Shown here one piece after another: positions 7,793-16,550 of a stretch of 64,000 nucleotides of DNA. The notes under the pieces are model-generated. The model saw only the letters and a list, made by a program, of their open reading frames with translations. It ran no database searches and had not been told where the DNA came from. Source of the DNA: Segatella hominis (lineage in GTDB: Bacteria; Bacteroidota; Bacteroidia; Bacteroidales; Bacteroidaceae); NCBI RefSeq assembly GCF_004535825.1, contig NZ_SGVY01000002.1, positions 62,001-126,000 on the forward strand, read 5' to 3'. Each line of letters opens with the position of its first letter. The first letter of the stretch is position 1. The position numbers and the translations under genes are program-made.

Positions 7793-10051
7793 ATGATGGT
7801 CAAAAAGATTATTTTCACCCTTTACATCCTTGTACTCATCAGCATGGCTGTCGCCACTATCGTGGAAAAAAGCCAGGGTACAGACTACGTCCATGCCCAC
7901 TACTACGGCGCATGGTGGTTTATATTGATGTGGGCAGTGATAGCTGCCCTCGGAGCATTCTATATCATCAAGCGAAAGGTGAAGCGTGCCTCTACACTTG
8001 CACTCCACCTCTCCTTTATCATTATACTCGCAGGCGCACTGCTCACGCATATCTCCGCCAAGCGAGGAATGATTCATTTACGCATCGGTCAACCGACAGA
8101 CAGCTATCTCATGGCTGACGAAGATGGTGAAGGAATGAAGGAGGAGAAACTACCTTTCTCGCTCTGCCTACAGAACTTTGAGGCAAAGATGCACGATGGT
8201 ACTCAGGCGGTCGCCGACTATTCCTCTAAGTTTACGGTAGTGGATGGTAATGAGAAGAGCGAGGGGTTGGTGTCGATGAACAATATTTATTCACATCGCT
8301 CCTATCGTTTCTACCAGTCATCATACGATGAGGACGGCAAGGGTAGCGTGCTCGCCATCAATGCCGATCCATTTGGCATACCTGTTACCTATACCGGTTA
8401 TGCCCTACTCTTCCTCTCGCTCATCTGGATGCTCTTGGATCCTAAGGGCGGTTATCGCAAGCTCCTTGCCAGTCCTCTACTGAAGAAAGGTGCATTGGGA
8501 ATAGCCTTGCTTCTGAGCGTGGGCAATCTGCAAGCAGCCGAAACGGGAGCCTTGGATCATGCGGTGCTTCCTAAGGAGACAGCAGAGAAGTTTGGAGAGC
8601 TAAATATTCTCTATAACGACCGTATTTGTCCCGTTCAGACCTACGCCCTCGACTTCTGCAAGAAGATATATGGCGCTAGAAGCTACAAAGGCTTGACTGC
8701 CGAACAGGTGTTGAGCGGTTGGATATTCTATGGAGATGAATGGGCAAAAGAACCATTCATCAGGGTGAAGAGCGGCGAACTGAAATCTACGCTCAATCTG
8801 CCAGACTACTGCTCTGTCAGCCAGTTCTTCAATAAGGATATGGGCGGCTACACCATCGGACAATACGTGCAGGAATATTATAATGGAGCGCAAGATAAAT
8901 TCCATCATCAGGCAGGAGACATTGATGGCAAGATACAGCTCATCATGGATCTGCGCCGCGGTGTATCACTCAAGGTATTGCCTTATACTTTCACAAAGAA
9001 CGTGCGTGCCACCAAGGAGAATCCATTTATCAAGGCAGGAACCACCACTTGGTTCTCACCAACAGATAAGTTGCCTTACGCTGTAGAAAAACAGCATGCA
9101 CTCTATATCACCAACGTATTCTCCTTGCTCTATGGCGACGTAAAGGCAGGAAATATAGACAGAGTGAACATCTTCTTCGACAAGATGAAGAAGTATCAGC
9201 AGATAAGCGGCGGCAACTCCTTGCCATCCAGCACCCAGTACAAGGCGGAGCGCATCAACAATGCCTTCCCTTTTGCCACCGTGCTCTTTATGGTAAACCT
9301 GACATTAGGCTTCATCGCCCTCTTCTATACCATCTATCGCATGACGAAGAAGAGAGAAGTGAAAGTCCTGGACATCGCCTTGCCTATTCTGTTGGTAGTA
9401 TCATTCTTGGCGCTGACCTTCGGTTTGATATTGAGATGGATTATCAGTGGCAACGTACCGATGTCGAATGGCTATGAGAGTATGCTCACCGTGGCATGGT
9501 TTGTAATGCTGATAGCCATCTTCATGCAGTTCAGAATCCGACTGGTGATGGTATTCGGCTTCTTGCTCTCAGGTTTCTTCCTGCTGGTAAGCCACATCAA
9601 CCAGATGGATCCTGCCATCGGACAGATGATGCCCGTACTGAACAGCCCGCTGCTCAGCATTCATGTAAGCATCATCATGATGAGCTACGCCCTTCTGTCG
9701 CTAACCTTCATTTGTGGCATTATGGGGATCTGCATGCAATCTCATGCTGAGGAACTACAGACTTTGAGTCGCATATTCCTCTACCCTGCCCTTACAGCCA
9801 TGGGATTCGGCATTTTCATCGGTGCCATCTGGGCGAATGTCAGCTGGGGAAACTATTGGAGTTGGGATAGCAAGGAGACATGGGCACTCATCACCTTCAT
9901 GATTTATGCCGTGGTGGTACACACGCAGAGCCTGCCGGTTTTCCGCAAGCCGTTGGTGTATCACATCTACATCACCTTAGCCTTCCTGAGTATCGCCATG
10001 ACCTACTTCGGTGTGAACTATTTCCTCACGGGCATGCACTCTTATGCATAG
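7793..10051 (+). CDS. Cytochrome c assembly protein, ResB-CcsA (CcsBA) fusion
   Basis: A 752-residue polytopic membrane protein. The N-terminal half holds ResB/CcsB-type membrane segments and a large periplasmic region (about residues 230-490). The C-terminal half is CcsA-like: SNGYESMLTVAW, then the tryptophan-rich haem-handling motif WGNYWSWD (W685-D692), and the family-typical ending NYFLTGMHSY with a probable haem-ligand His. System II fusions move haem across the membrane and attach it to CxxCH motifs. It probably matures the di-haem protein encoded just upstream and other c-type cytochromes. Two adjacent ATGs (7793, 7796) could serve as start. Confidence 0.9.
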   Translation: MMVKKIIFTLYILVLISMAVATIVEKSQGTDYVHAHYYGAWWFILMWAVIAALGAFYIIKRKVKRASTLALHLSFIIILAGALLTHISAKRGMIHLRIGQPTDSYLMADEDGEGMKEEKLPFSLCLQNFEAKMHDGTQAVADYSSKFTVVDGNEKSEGLVSMNNIYSHRSYRFYQSSYDEDGKGSVLAINADPFGIPVTYTGYALLFLSLIWMLLDPKGGYRKLLASPLLKKGALGIALLLSVGNLQAAETGALDHAVLPKETAEKFGELNILYNDRICPVQTYALDFCKKIYGARSYKGLTAEQVLSGWIFYGDEWAKEPFIRVKSGELKSTLNLPDYCSVSQFFNKDMGGYTIGQYVQEYYNGAQDKFHHQAGDIDGKIQLIMDLRRGVSLKVLPYTFTKNVRATKENPFIKAGTTTWFSPTDKLPYAVEKQHALYITNVFSLLYGDVKAGNIDRVNIFFDKMKKYQQISGGNSLPSSTQYKAERINNAFPFATVLFMVNLTLGFIALFYTIYRMTKKREVKVLDIALPILLVVSFLALTFGLILRWIISGNVPMSNGYESMLTVAWFVMLIAIFMQFRIRLVMVFGFLLSGFFLLVSHINQMDPAIGQMMPVLNSPLLSIHVSIIMMSYALLSLTFICGIMGICMQSHAEELQTLSRIFLYPALTAMGFGIFIGAIWANVSWGNYWSWDSKETWALITFMIYAVVVHTQSLPVFRKPLVYHIYITLAFLSIAMTYFGVNYFLTGMHSYA

Positions 10052-10079
10052 CCCATCAGAAGACAGAATATATTTAGTC

Positions 10080-10136
10080 TTAAGGCAAAATTTATTTTCC
10101 CTTAAGGCTAATTTTATTTTCCCTTAAGGATAAATA
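10080..10136 (+). repeat. 22-bp tandem repeat, about 2.5 copies
   Basis: Units start at 10080, 10102 and 10124 with a period of exactly 22 bp. The first two (starting ttaaggcaaaattta and ttaaggctaatttta, both ending ttttccc) differ at two or three bases; the third is partial. The junctions form the palindrome CCTTAAGG. The array follows the stop of the cytochrome assembly gene and lies 90 bp or more before the hcp operator. Confidence 0.75.
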
Positions 10137-10224
10137 TATGATGGTGTTGACATCAATCTAATCATCATGCTCTTCAAGAAGGGAGAAATCCGTTCCCCCA
10201 CACTCTTTTTATGTTTTTTAATAT

Positions 10225-10250
10225 CCTACGGTCACAATTGTTACCGTAGG
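10225..10250. promoter_or_regulatory. 26-bp palindromic operator of hcp
   Basis: The sequence cctacggt-c-acaattgt-t-accgtagg is a perfect dyad except for one central pair of bases. Its centre (10237.5) lies about 42 bp before the predicted transcription start, the usual place for a Crp/Fnr activator. The regulator at 12171-12839 is the natural candidate. Confidence 0.7.
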
Positions 10251-10266
10251 AATATTTTTAAAGCCG

Positions 10267-10274
10267 TAATTTTG
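10267..10274 (+). promoter_or_regulatory. -7 element of hcp
   Basis: TAATTTTG fits TAnnTTTG. No TTG is present at the matching -33 place, which suggests a promoter that depends on an activator bound at 10225-10250. Confidence 0.6.
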
Positions 10275-10346
10275 CAGCCGGAAACCAGGAATGGCAGATT
10301 GCCGCCTGGAAGAAAACATTAAAATAACTCATTAATTTATAGCAAT

Positions 10347-11990
10347 ATGGCAGAAAACAAGATGTTCTGTTTCCAGTGTCAGGAAACAGCTAAGGGTACA
10401 GGTTGTACCATCAAGGGTGTTTGCGGTAAGGAGGCAACAACTTCCAAGTGGCAGGATCTGCTGCTCAGCGTGGTTCGTGGCATAGGAACCATACAGCATA
10501 GCATAGGCAAAGAGCCGACACCAGAGGTAACCCGTTTCCTCACGGATGCACTCTTCACCACCATTACCAACGCCAACTTCAACGACCAGGATATCCTGCA
10601 AAAGGTAGATAAGGGCATCGTACTGAAGAAACAGCTGCTGCAAAAGGCGGCAAGCATGAATATCCACCTCCCTGCCTATCAGGAGGTAACCTGGGGTGGC
10701 GAGAAGACAGACTATGAGGCAGAGGGCGCCCGTGAATCCGTGCTCCGCCACGAGAATGCAGATATCCGCTCGCTCAAGGAACTCACCATGCTCGGTCTGA
10801 AGGGTATGGCAGCATACTACGAGCACGCAGCCCATCTGGGAGAAGAGAACAGCGAGATTATCAGCTTCATCTGCCGTGCTCTCGCCACCATCAGCAACCC
10901 TGATGCTGATATGAACACGCTGCTGGGCGTGGTGCTCGAAACAGGAAAGTACGGCGTGGATGTGATGGCACTCCTCGACAAGGCCAACACCCAGGCATAC
11001 GGTAATCCGGAACTCACCAGAGTGAACATCGGCACAGGCAGCAATCCGGGCATTCTCATCTCCGGTCACGACCTGAAGGATATCGAAGATCTCCTCATCC
11101 AGACCGAAGGCACGGGCATCGACGTCTATACCCATGGCGAGATGCTTCCTGCCCACTACTATCCGCAGCTCAAGAAGTACAAGCATCTGGTGGGCAACTA
11201 CGGCAATGCGTGGTGGAAACAGAAGGAGGAATTCGAGAGCTTCAACGGTCCTGTAGTCTTCACCACCAACTGCATCGTACCGCCATCGCCATCGGCAGGC
11301 TACAGGAACCGCGTCTTCACCACCAACTCTACCGGTTTCCCTGGCTGGAAGCATATCCAGGCGGGTGCCGACGGCCACAAGGACTTCTCCGAGGTGATTG
11401 CACTTGCCAAGACCTGCCAGCCACCTAGGGAGATAGAGACAGGCGAGATCATCGGCGGTTTTGCGCATGCCCAGGTCTTTGCCCTGGCAGACAAGATAGT
11501 AGAGGCTGTGAAGAGCGGAGCCATCCGCAAGTTTGTGGTGATGAGTGGCTGCGATGGCAGAATGAAGAGCCGCAACTACTATGAGGAGTTTGCCAAGGCG
11601 CTGCCTCAGGATGTAGTGATACTCACCAGCGGCTGTGCCAAGTTCAAGTACAACAAGCTCAATCTGGGCGACATCAACGGCATTCCTCGTGTGCTGGATG
11701 CCGGTCAGTGCAACGACTCCTATTCCTGGGCGGTTGTGGCATTGAAGCTGAAGGAGATCTTTGGAGCCAGCGACATCAACGAACTTCCTATCTTCTTCAA
11801 TATTGCCTGGTACGAGCAGAAGGCAGTCATCGTACTTCTTGCCCTGCTGCATCTAGGCGTAAAGAACATCCATCTGGGTCCTACGCTCCCAGCCTTCTGT
11901 TCACCAGCCGTACTGAAGGTACTGGTAGATACCTTTGGCATTGCCGGAAACGGAACGGTAGAAGAGGACATCAAAAAATATATAGGATAA
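10347..11990 (+). CDS. hcp: Hybrid cluster protein (Hcp, hydroxylamine/NO reductase)
   Basis: A 547-residue protein of the normal length for the family. The N-terminal cluster motif C8-x2-C11-x8-C20-x5-C26 is complete. Later Cys-containing motifs expected around the hybrid 4Fe-2O-2S cluster are present ([35 protein letters not shown]). Known members reduce NO or hydroxylamine in the anaerobic cytoplasm and are part of nitrosative-stress defence. The gene stands alone between a palindromic operator and a strong terminator, with a Crp/Fnr regulator next. A long open frame on the opposite strand is a composition shadow. Confidence 0.95.
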   Translation: MAENKMFCFQCQETAKGTGCTIKGVCGKEATTSKWQDLLLSVVRGIGTIQHSIGKEPTPEVTRFLTDALFTTITNANFNDQDILQKVDKGIVLKKQLLQKAASMNIHLPAYQEVTWGGEKTDYEAEGARESVLRHENADIRSLKELTMLGLKGMAAYYEHAAHLGEENSEIISFICRALATISNPDADMNTLLGVVLETGKYGVDVMALLDKANTQAYGNPELTRVNIGTGSNPGILISGHDLKDIEDLLIQTEGTGIDVYTHGEMLPAHYYPQLKKYKHLVGNYGNAWWKQKEEFESFNGPVVFTTNCIVPPSPSAGYRNRVFTTNSTGFPGWKHIQAGADGHKDFSEVIALAKTCQPPREIETGEIIGGFAHAQVFALADKIVEAVKSGAIRKFVVMSGCDGRMKSRNYYEEFAKALPQDVVILTSGCAKFKYNKLNLGDINGIPRVLDAGQCNDSYSWAVVALKLKEIFGASDINELPIFFNIAWYEQKAVIVLLALLHLGVKNIHLGPTLPAFCSPAVLKVLVDTFGIAGNGTVEEDIKKYIG

Positions 11991-12065
11991 GAACAGCAGC
12001 TACTGAGTTAAGGGAGAATCTGTAAAACTCGGGGAAAAAATCAAAAGATAAGTTTTCATGTTTAA

Positions 12066-12117
12066 AAGGCACTTTGCAATAACATTCTCGATAGTGTTGC
12101 AAAGTGCCTTATTTTTT
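12066..12117 (+). terminator. Terminator after hcp
   Basis: A perfect 14-bp stem (aaggcactttgcaa / ttgcaaagtgcctt) is followed by a T-rich tail. Confidence 0.88.
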
Positions 12118-12170
12118 GAGCGAACAATAAATCGGGGGAAAATGCGTTATTGAATATAAAACTTAAAAGT

Positions 12171-12839
12171 ATGAAAGAATCAATATTCGTTACCTTGCAG
12201 AAATGCACAGTGTTTGAGGGGTTTACTCCAGAGGAAATCAGAGAGGCACTGTCGATGGTAAGCTACCGGATGGTGGAGCTTGCTGCCAGGGAAACCTATG
12301 TGCTGGCAGGAATGCCCTGCAGATATGCCGACATCATCGTCGAGGGGGAGATGATAGCCCGCATGTCGGGATTGTCGGGCAAGCAGGCCCAAATAGAGCG
12401 ACTGGGAGAATCGATGCTGATAGCCCCTGCCTATATCTTCGCACATAATAACGAGATGCCCGTAAGCGTGGAGACAAGCAAGAAGACTACCCTCCTGCGC
12501 ATGAGGCCTTCGGAACTGAAACTGCTGATAGATACCAACGAGCGCATACGCTGGAACTTCATCCAGCACCTGTCAAGGATAGATATCTTCCTTTCGCAGA
12601 AAATGCGCATGCTCTCCCTTTTCTCCGTCAAGGAGAAGGTGGCGCAATACCTCATCAAGATGGCTACCGAACAGCAGAGCAGAACCATCCGACTGGATGT
12701 CAGCCGCCAGGAAATGGCGGATATCTTCGGTATCCAGAAGTTCTCGCTCCTCCGCTGCCTCTCCGAATTCGAGGAGAAGGGTGCCATCAGGATTGAGGGC
12801 AAGACCATCACCATACTCAACTCGGATGAAATGAAATAA
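12171..12839 (+). CDS. Crp/Fnr-family regulator, probably HcpR-like
   Basis: A cyclic-nucleotide-type sensor fold (about residues 10-125) is followed by a long helix and a winged helix-turn-helix (LDVSRQEMADIFGIQ, SLLRCLSEFEEKGAI). It lacks the N-terminal Cys cluster of classical FNR. In Bacteroidetes and other anaerobes, Crp/Fnr proteins next to hcp (HcpR) switch on hcp under nitrosative stress; assignment here rests on position and on the palindrome before hcp. The start at 12171 (MKESIFVTLQ) leaves a normal N-terminus; an in-frame ATG at 12150 would add seven residues. Confidence 0.85.
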   Translation: MKESIFVTLQKCTVFEGFTPEEIREALSMVSYRMVELAARETYVLAGMPCRYADIIVEGEMIARMSGLSGKQAQIERLGESMLIAPAYIFAHNNEMPVSVETSKKTTLLRMRPSELKLLIDTNERIRWNFIQHLSRIDIFLSQKMRMLSLFSVKEKVAQYLIKMATEQQSRTIRLDVSRQEMADIFGIQKFSLLRCLSEFEEKGAIRIEGKTITILNSDEMK

Positions 12840-13141
12840 GGAGCAGGAATGAATGTTCAATCATTTTTTTAACAGTTTATTAAGAGTTTTTTGGGAAAAA
12901 AATACATTTTCCATCAATTTTACTAAAAAAAATTTTCTCACACGCGTTTACGTATAGTATAAAAAGTATAATAAAGTATATATATAACTATATATGGTAT
13001 AGTATAAGGGCCATTTTCTTAAATCTATCCACCTAACTATCATGTACTTAGCATTCAACCTCTCGCTGAGAGTGTAGCTTCAGCCATCCCATCGATATGC
13101 TGATCCGGCGCTACGGACTAGACGAAATATCCTTCTAAATA
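12840..13141. other. AT-rich intergenic stretch, no gene seen
   Basis: Runs of T and A and many short TATA-type repeats (about 12952-13007: gtatagtata, agtataataaagtatata) fill this stretch. A small dyad ctctcgctgagag lies near 13062. I see no coding potential. Confidence 0.4.
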
Positions 13142-13173
13142 TTTGGAATTTTGAATTATTTTCAGTATCTTTG
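13142..13173 (+). promoter_or_regulatory. Promoter of the lipoprotein pair
   Basis: TTTG at 13142-13145, a 20-bp spacer and TATCTTTG at 13166-13173. Confidence 0.7.
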
Positions 13174-13224
13174 CAAGAAAATGTTTTAATGAAATAGTAA
13201 ATGATTATACAGTAAAAACCCAAA

Positions 13225-14514
13225 ATGAAGAAACAGAAAAAACATCGAAAGATTCCGGCTCTGGCAGCTAGTACTACGCTCGTGGCGGCGATGACCCTGA
13301 TGGCATCCTGCTCCACAAACTACGAAGACAAGATTGTGTACAACGACATCCAGCAGCCATTCCAGCAGGACTTCAAGAAAGACACCGTGGTTTTCGACAA
13401 GCTGCCGGCTGAGTTCGCCAAGCACATCCTGAATCTATCCGACCCTTCAACGGAAATCGTAGGCAAGGCAGACTACACCTTCCAGACCAACAACCTGATC
13501 AGCGTGAAGAAATCGGCAGTGGGCGATTCGCTCGTCATCACCAGCTGGAGTGCGAAAACCGTCTCCAACGTCACCCTCGAGATGTATATCCCGGAGGCTG
13601 ACGAGTATATCCCGGTGGCTTTTTTCGAAACCATTCCTGCTTTCTCCCGTTTCTCCTTCAAGCCATCCTTCATTGGCAGAAGAAACGTATGGAAGAAGGA
13701 AGGCGGAAATTTCGTGAGCTTCCTTTGTCCATATCTCGATATGAACCAGATGAAGGCACGACTCACCAGCGACGACGAGCACTTCAAGATGCTCCAGAAG
13801 ATTGACGCCCAGTGGAACTGCAGCTTCTCCAATTTCGGATGGACTCCTACCGTAGGTGAATCGCACAACTTCCGCGAGATGAGACCTATCTATGCCCGCG
13901 AATGGGTGGTGATACTCACCAACTATGCCTATATGATGACCACCCCAGAGTACAAGTACGTGTTGGCGAACTTCAAGAAGGTGATGGGCGGCGACCTCTA
14001 CGACAACGAAAAGGTACCATTCACAGCCGAAAAGTATCAGAGCGAGATAGAGAGATTCAAGGCTAAGAAGAACTTCGTGCTCGGACAGACCTCACCTGCC
14101 TATGGCGGCCTGGGCGGCGGTGCCACCTGGGGCATTACCGACTGGAACTTCTACGGCCATTATGCATCCTTCAGCGGATGGGAGTCGATCACCCACGAGT
14201 TCATGCACTGCATGGATTACGGTCACAACAGTAACATGACCTATGCGGCAAAGACTCCGGAAGGCGTGAACGTAGGTTGGACAGAGTTCATCTGGCAGCT
14301 GCACATGTGGTTGAGCAAGAAGGGCGACCTGCCATATACCGACCGCAACCTGCTGGGTTTCCACAAACCGGAGAATGCGCAGTATCGTGACTGCGCCATC
14401 ATGGAGATTTTCCAGGATGATGCCGTATTGCAGAAGAACATCGATAATTTTTACAAGAAGAGCCGACTCGTGAAGTACTTCACCGAGAACCCACTCAAGG
14501 ACAACAAAAAGTAA
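13225..14514 (+). CDS. Lipoprotein with HExxH zinc-metallopeptidase motif
   Basis: A 429-residue lipoprotein (LMASC, Cys 29). The motif HEFMHCMDYGH (H324-H334) gives HExxH with a third His six residues after the second, the same spacing as the metzincin HExxHxxGxxH but with the Gly shifted by two positions. Residues 60-200 look like beta-sandwich sequence that could bind a partner or sugar. The exact peptidase family is not recognised; a putative zinc-binding peptidase of the Bacteroidetes cell surface is the best reading. It shares an operon with the propeller-like lipoprotein 14 bp downstream. Confidence 0.7.
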   Translation: MKKQKKHRKIPALAASTTLVAAMTLMASCSTNYEDKIVYNDIQQPFQQDFKKDTVVFDKLPAEFAKHILNLSDPSTEIVGKADYTFQTNNLISVKKSAVGDSLVITSWSAKTVSNVTLEMYIPEADEYIPVAFFETIPAFSRFSFKPSFIGRRNVWKKEGGNFVSFLCPYLDMNQMKARLTSDDEHFKMLQKIDAQWNCSFSNFGWTPTVGESHNFREMRPIYAREWVVILTNYAYMMTTPEYKYVLANFKKVMGGDLYDNEKVPFTAEKYQSEIERFKAKKNFVLGQTSPAYGGLGGGATWGITDWNFYGHYASFSGWESITHEFMHCMDYGHNSNMTYAAKTPEGVNVGWTEFIWQLHMWLSKKGDLPYTDRNLLGFHKPENAQYRDCAIMEIFQDDAVLQKNIDNFYKKSRLVKYFTENPLKDNKK

Positions 14515-14528
14515 GGAGGAAAGAGAAA

Positions 14529-15590
14529 ATGAGAAAAGACGTAATGATGATAAGCGCAGGACTGATGATGATGGCAATGGCATCCTGCAACCAGACAGAA
14601 TATAGAGAGATTACAGAAGACCGTGTAGTGTCGCAGCCGGTGGATACCATCAAGGTGGCAGACCACTTCTACCTGGACGGCTATCTCTCGCGCACATCCG
14701 AGGACATCGGAGGCCGACAGCTGAATGCCGTAAATCTCTTCAGCGATGGCGAAGAGCTGTATGTAGCCAACTTTGCCGGCAAATGCATCGACGTATTCGA
14801 TGCCGAAACCCTGGGTCTGAAGCGCAGCATGAGCAATGGCGACCGCACCCTGGCTAGGGATGTATATGCCGAGGGCGACCACCTCTTCGTGGCAGCCGGC
14901 GACAGCCGTGAGGTGCAGATCTTCGAGAAGAAGACGGGCAAGTATCTCAGCCGTCTGGGCACCGGCTCCTGGCCAGCCAGCAATGTTTCCTGGGCAGGAT
15001 GCGTCTGCGCCACCCCTCGTCTGGTGTTCGTAAGAGACTCTAAGGAGACCAATATCAGAGTATTCGACCGCAACGCTATCAACCTGGGTGCTGCCAACAA
15101 CAACAATGTGTATGCCAAGCTGGCTACAGACAGTTATTTCATCGGCAGCAAGTTTGAGCCGCAGTCAGAATCCTACGATATGGAAGCGATAGGCGATTCG
15201 CTCTACAGTTTCATCCCTCGTACAGGTACCATCTATTCCTGGAAGGTACAGGACATCATCGAGAAGAAGAACGATGCGCCAGCCAAGATTACCCAGAACG
15301 CAACAGAGAAAATCCGTTCCATTTCGAAGACCGACGACAAGGAGAAGTTCTTCGTATCGATGGAGAAGGACGGCAAGATGCAGCTGGCAGAATACACTCT
15401 GGCTGATATCCAGAAGCGCAACTTCTCTCAGCCAACCCGCAGCTTTGCGAGCGACAGCCGTGTGAGCCTGCCATCCCAGACCATCGTAACCTACCAGAAG
15501 GAGAAGCTGATCCTGACCAACGGCACTAAGCTCGACCGCTGGGAGATCCGCAACAATCCATCCTACGAGATCCAGCCTCGCAAGAAGTAA
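14529..15590 (+). CDS. Propeller-like surface lipoprotein
   Basis: A 353-residue lipoprotein (MAMASC, Cys 20). The mature part has repeated beta-strand blocks of the NHL/WD-like kind (NLFSDGEELYVANF, GKCIDVFDAETL, DRTLARDVYAEGDHLFVAA, REVQIFEKKTGKYL), consistent with a beta-propeller that binds a ligand or partner. No catalytic motif was seen. It starts 14 bp after the metallopeptidase gene, with GGAGG about 10 bp upstream of the ATG, so the two proteins are probably made together and act at the cell surface. The function is unknown. Confidence 0.65.
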   Translation: MRKDVMMISAGLMMMAMASCNQTEYREITEDRVVSQPVDTIKVADHFYLDGYLSRTSEDIGGRQLNAVNLFSDGEELYVANFAGKCIDVFDAETLGLKRSMSNGDRTLARDVYAEGDHLFVAAGDSREVQIFEKKTGKYLSRLGTGSWPASNVSWAGCVCATPRLVFVRDSKETNIRVFDRNAINLGAANNNNVYAKLATDSYFIGSKFEPQSESYDMEAIGDSLYSFIPRTGTIYSWKVQDIIEKKNDAPAKITQNATEKIRSISKTDDKEKFFVSMEKDGKMQLAEYTLADIQKRNFSQPTRSFASDSRVSLPSQTIVTYQKEKLILTNGTKLDRWEIRNNPSYEIQPRKK

Positions 15591-15616
15591 GCGAAGCATT
15601 CTCAAAATACAGAAAT

Positions 15617-15648
15617 CCCCCATCCTGCCTTCTCAAGCCGGATGGGGG
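15617..15648. terminator. GC-rich hairpin after the lipoprotein pair
   Basis: The stem cccccatcc / ggatggggg has a 14-nt loop. There is no T tract on the plus strand, so termination is uncertain. Confidence 0.4.
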
Positions 15649-15655
15649 GGCTTAT

Positions 15656-16411
15656 GTGATAAGTAAACCTAAAAAAACAAAAGCAAGTATCAATCCATTA
15701 GGGGTTGATATTTATATTTATAGATATATGATATCTTTGAATCTTCGAATCAAAACTCTACCGGCTACTGCCTGGGGGCTGGGGATAACATATCCCCAAA
15801 GCATAAAGAGGTTAGGACATTTTTTAACGGCGGATAACATATCCGCCGGGACGCTTAACGGAGGACGGGCATATCCGGCGCTATGGAAATACACTCGATC
15901 GATAGAGCCTGCATTCAACTGTCGATTACACTCCATCCTCTTACACGAACTATTGCTGTCTGAGGGTATTGTAAACCGCTTTGTAACTTGTCAACCCGCA
16001 GATTCCGAGGATTCCGACTGCCATGTTGTTAACCTGGTGTGGCTGCCAGAATTACAGAAATGGGCTATGCTAGACTCGGATATGAAAGCTTGGGCAGAAG
16101 ATGAAAAAGGCACTCCACTTTCTCTTACAGAAATGCGTGAGCGATATATTGACGGCAGAGAAATCGTTTACCGTCCTCTCTTGAATTCAGATAATGATTT
16201 TGTTTATTACAGGGCATATTGGGCAAAAAACTTATACAGGTTTGATACTTGAGAGACAACAGGCTATGGTCGCGAAGATAATAATCCTGCTTATCGAAAC
16301 AATAATCGCCATATCGTGCTTGTTCCTTCTGGATTCAAAGGTTTTGAACTTCCCGACCATTCAGTACTGACAACAGATACTTCACGTTTCTGGGCAGCTC
16401 CCCAAAATTAG
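15656..16411 (+). pseudogene. Transglutaminase-like gene interrupted by an in-frame TGA
   Basis: A transglutaminase-like core is visible: AFNCRLHSILLHELLLSEGI (candidate nucleophile Cys), then SDCHVVNLVWLPELQKW (His) and MLDSD (Asp). The frame stops at a TGA at 16250-16252 but continues in the same frame for 52 more codons to a TAG at 16409-16411 (ETTGYGRED..., LVPSGFKGFELPDHS). The first 80 or so residues do not look like the family and overlap palindromic repeats (15781-15847), so the 5' end may also be damaged. No signal peptide or promoter was found. The likely state is a decayed gene. Confidence 0.6.
15781..15847. repeat. Two palindromes sharing the core GATAACATATC
   Basis: The sequences ggggataacatatcccc (15781-15797) and ggcggataacatatccgcc (15829-15847) are perfect 7- and 8-bp dyads around the same ACA. 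A related stretch, atccggcgctatgg, follows at about 15872, and a near copy, atccggcgctacgg, lies near 13100. Confidence 0.6.
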
Positions 16412-16449
16412 TAACTGCCATTTACTAGATCTACCCCAGGAACAAATAC

Positions 16450-16479
16450 AATAGGCTTCGATGGCAAATGAAGCCTATT
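16450..16479. other. Small hairpin downstream of the broken gene
   Basis: Arms aataggctt and aagcctatt pair perfectly (9 bp). It lies just before the strong terminator. Confidence 0.45.
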
Positions 16480-16490
16480 TCATTGGCTAA

Positions 16491-16531
16491 CGAAAGTAGT
16501 TTCATGAGCACATGAAACTACTTTCGTTTTT
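16491..16531. terminator. Terminator between the broken gene and ttcA
   Basis: A perfect 16-bp stem (cgaaagtagtttcatg / catgaaactactttcg) is followed by a T tract on the plus strand; it sits between convergent genes. Confidence 0.85.
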
Positions 16532-16550
16532 ATTGCTTCTTCTACAATAG

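Noticed and set aside
10332-11852. Long open frame on the minus strand opposite hcp
   Set aside because: It is a composition shadow of the Hcp gene, with no promoter, start signal or recognisable domain.
12171-12839. FNR-type iron-sulfur regulator
   Set aside because: The N-terminal Cys cluster of FNR is missing; only the general Crp/Fnr fold is supported.
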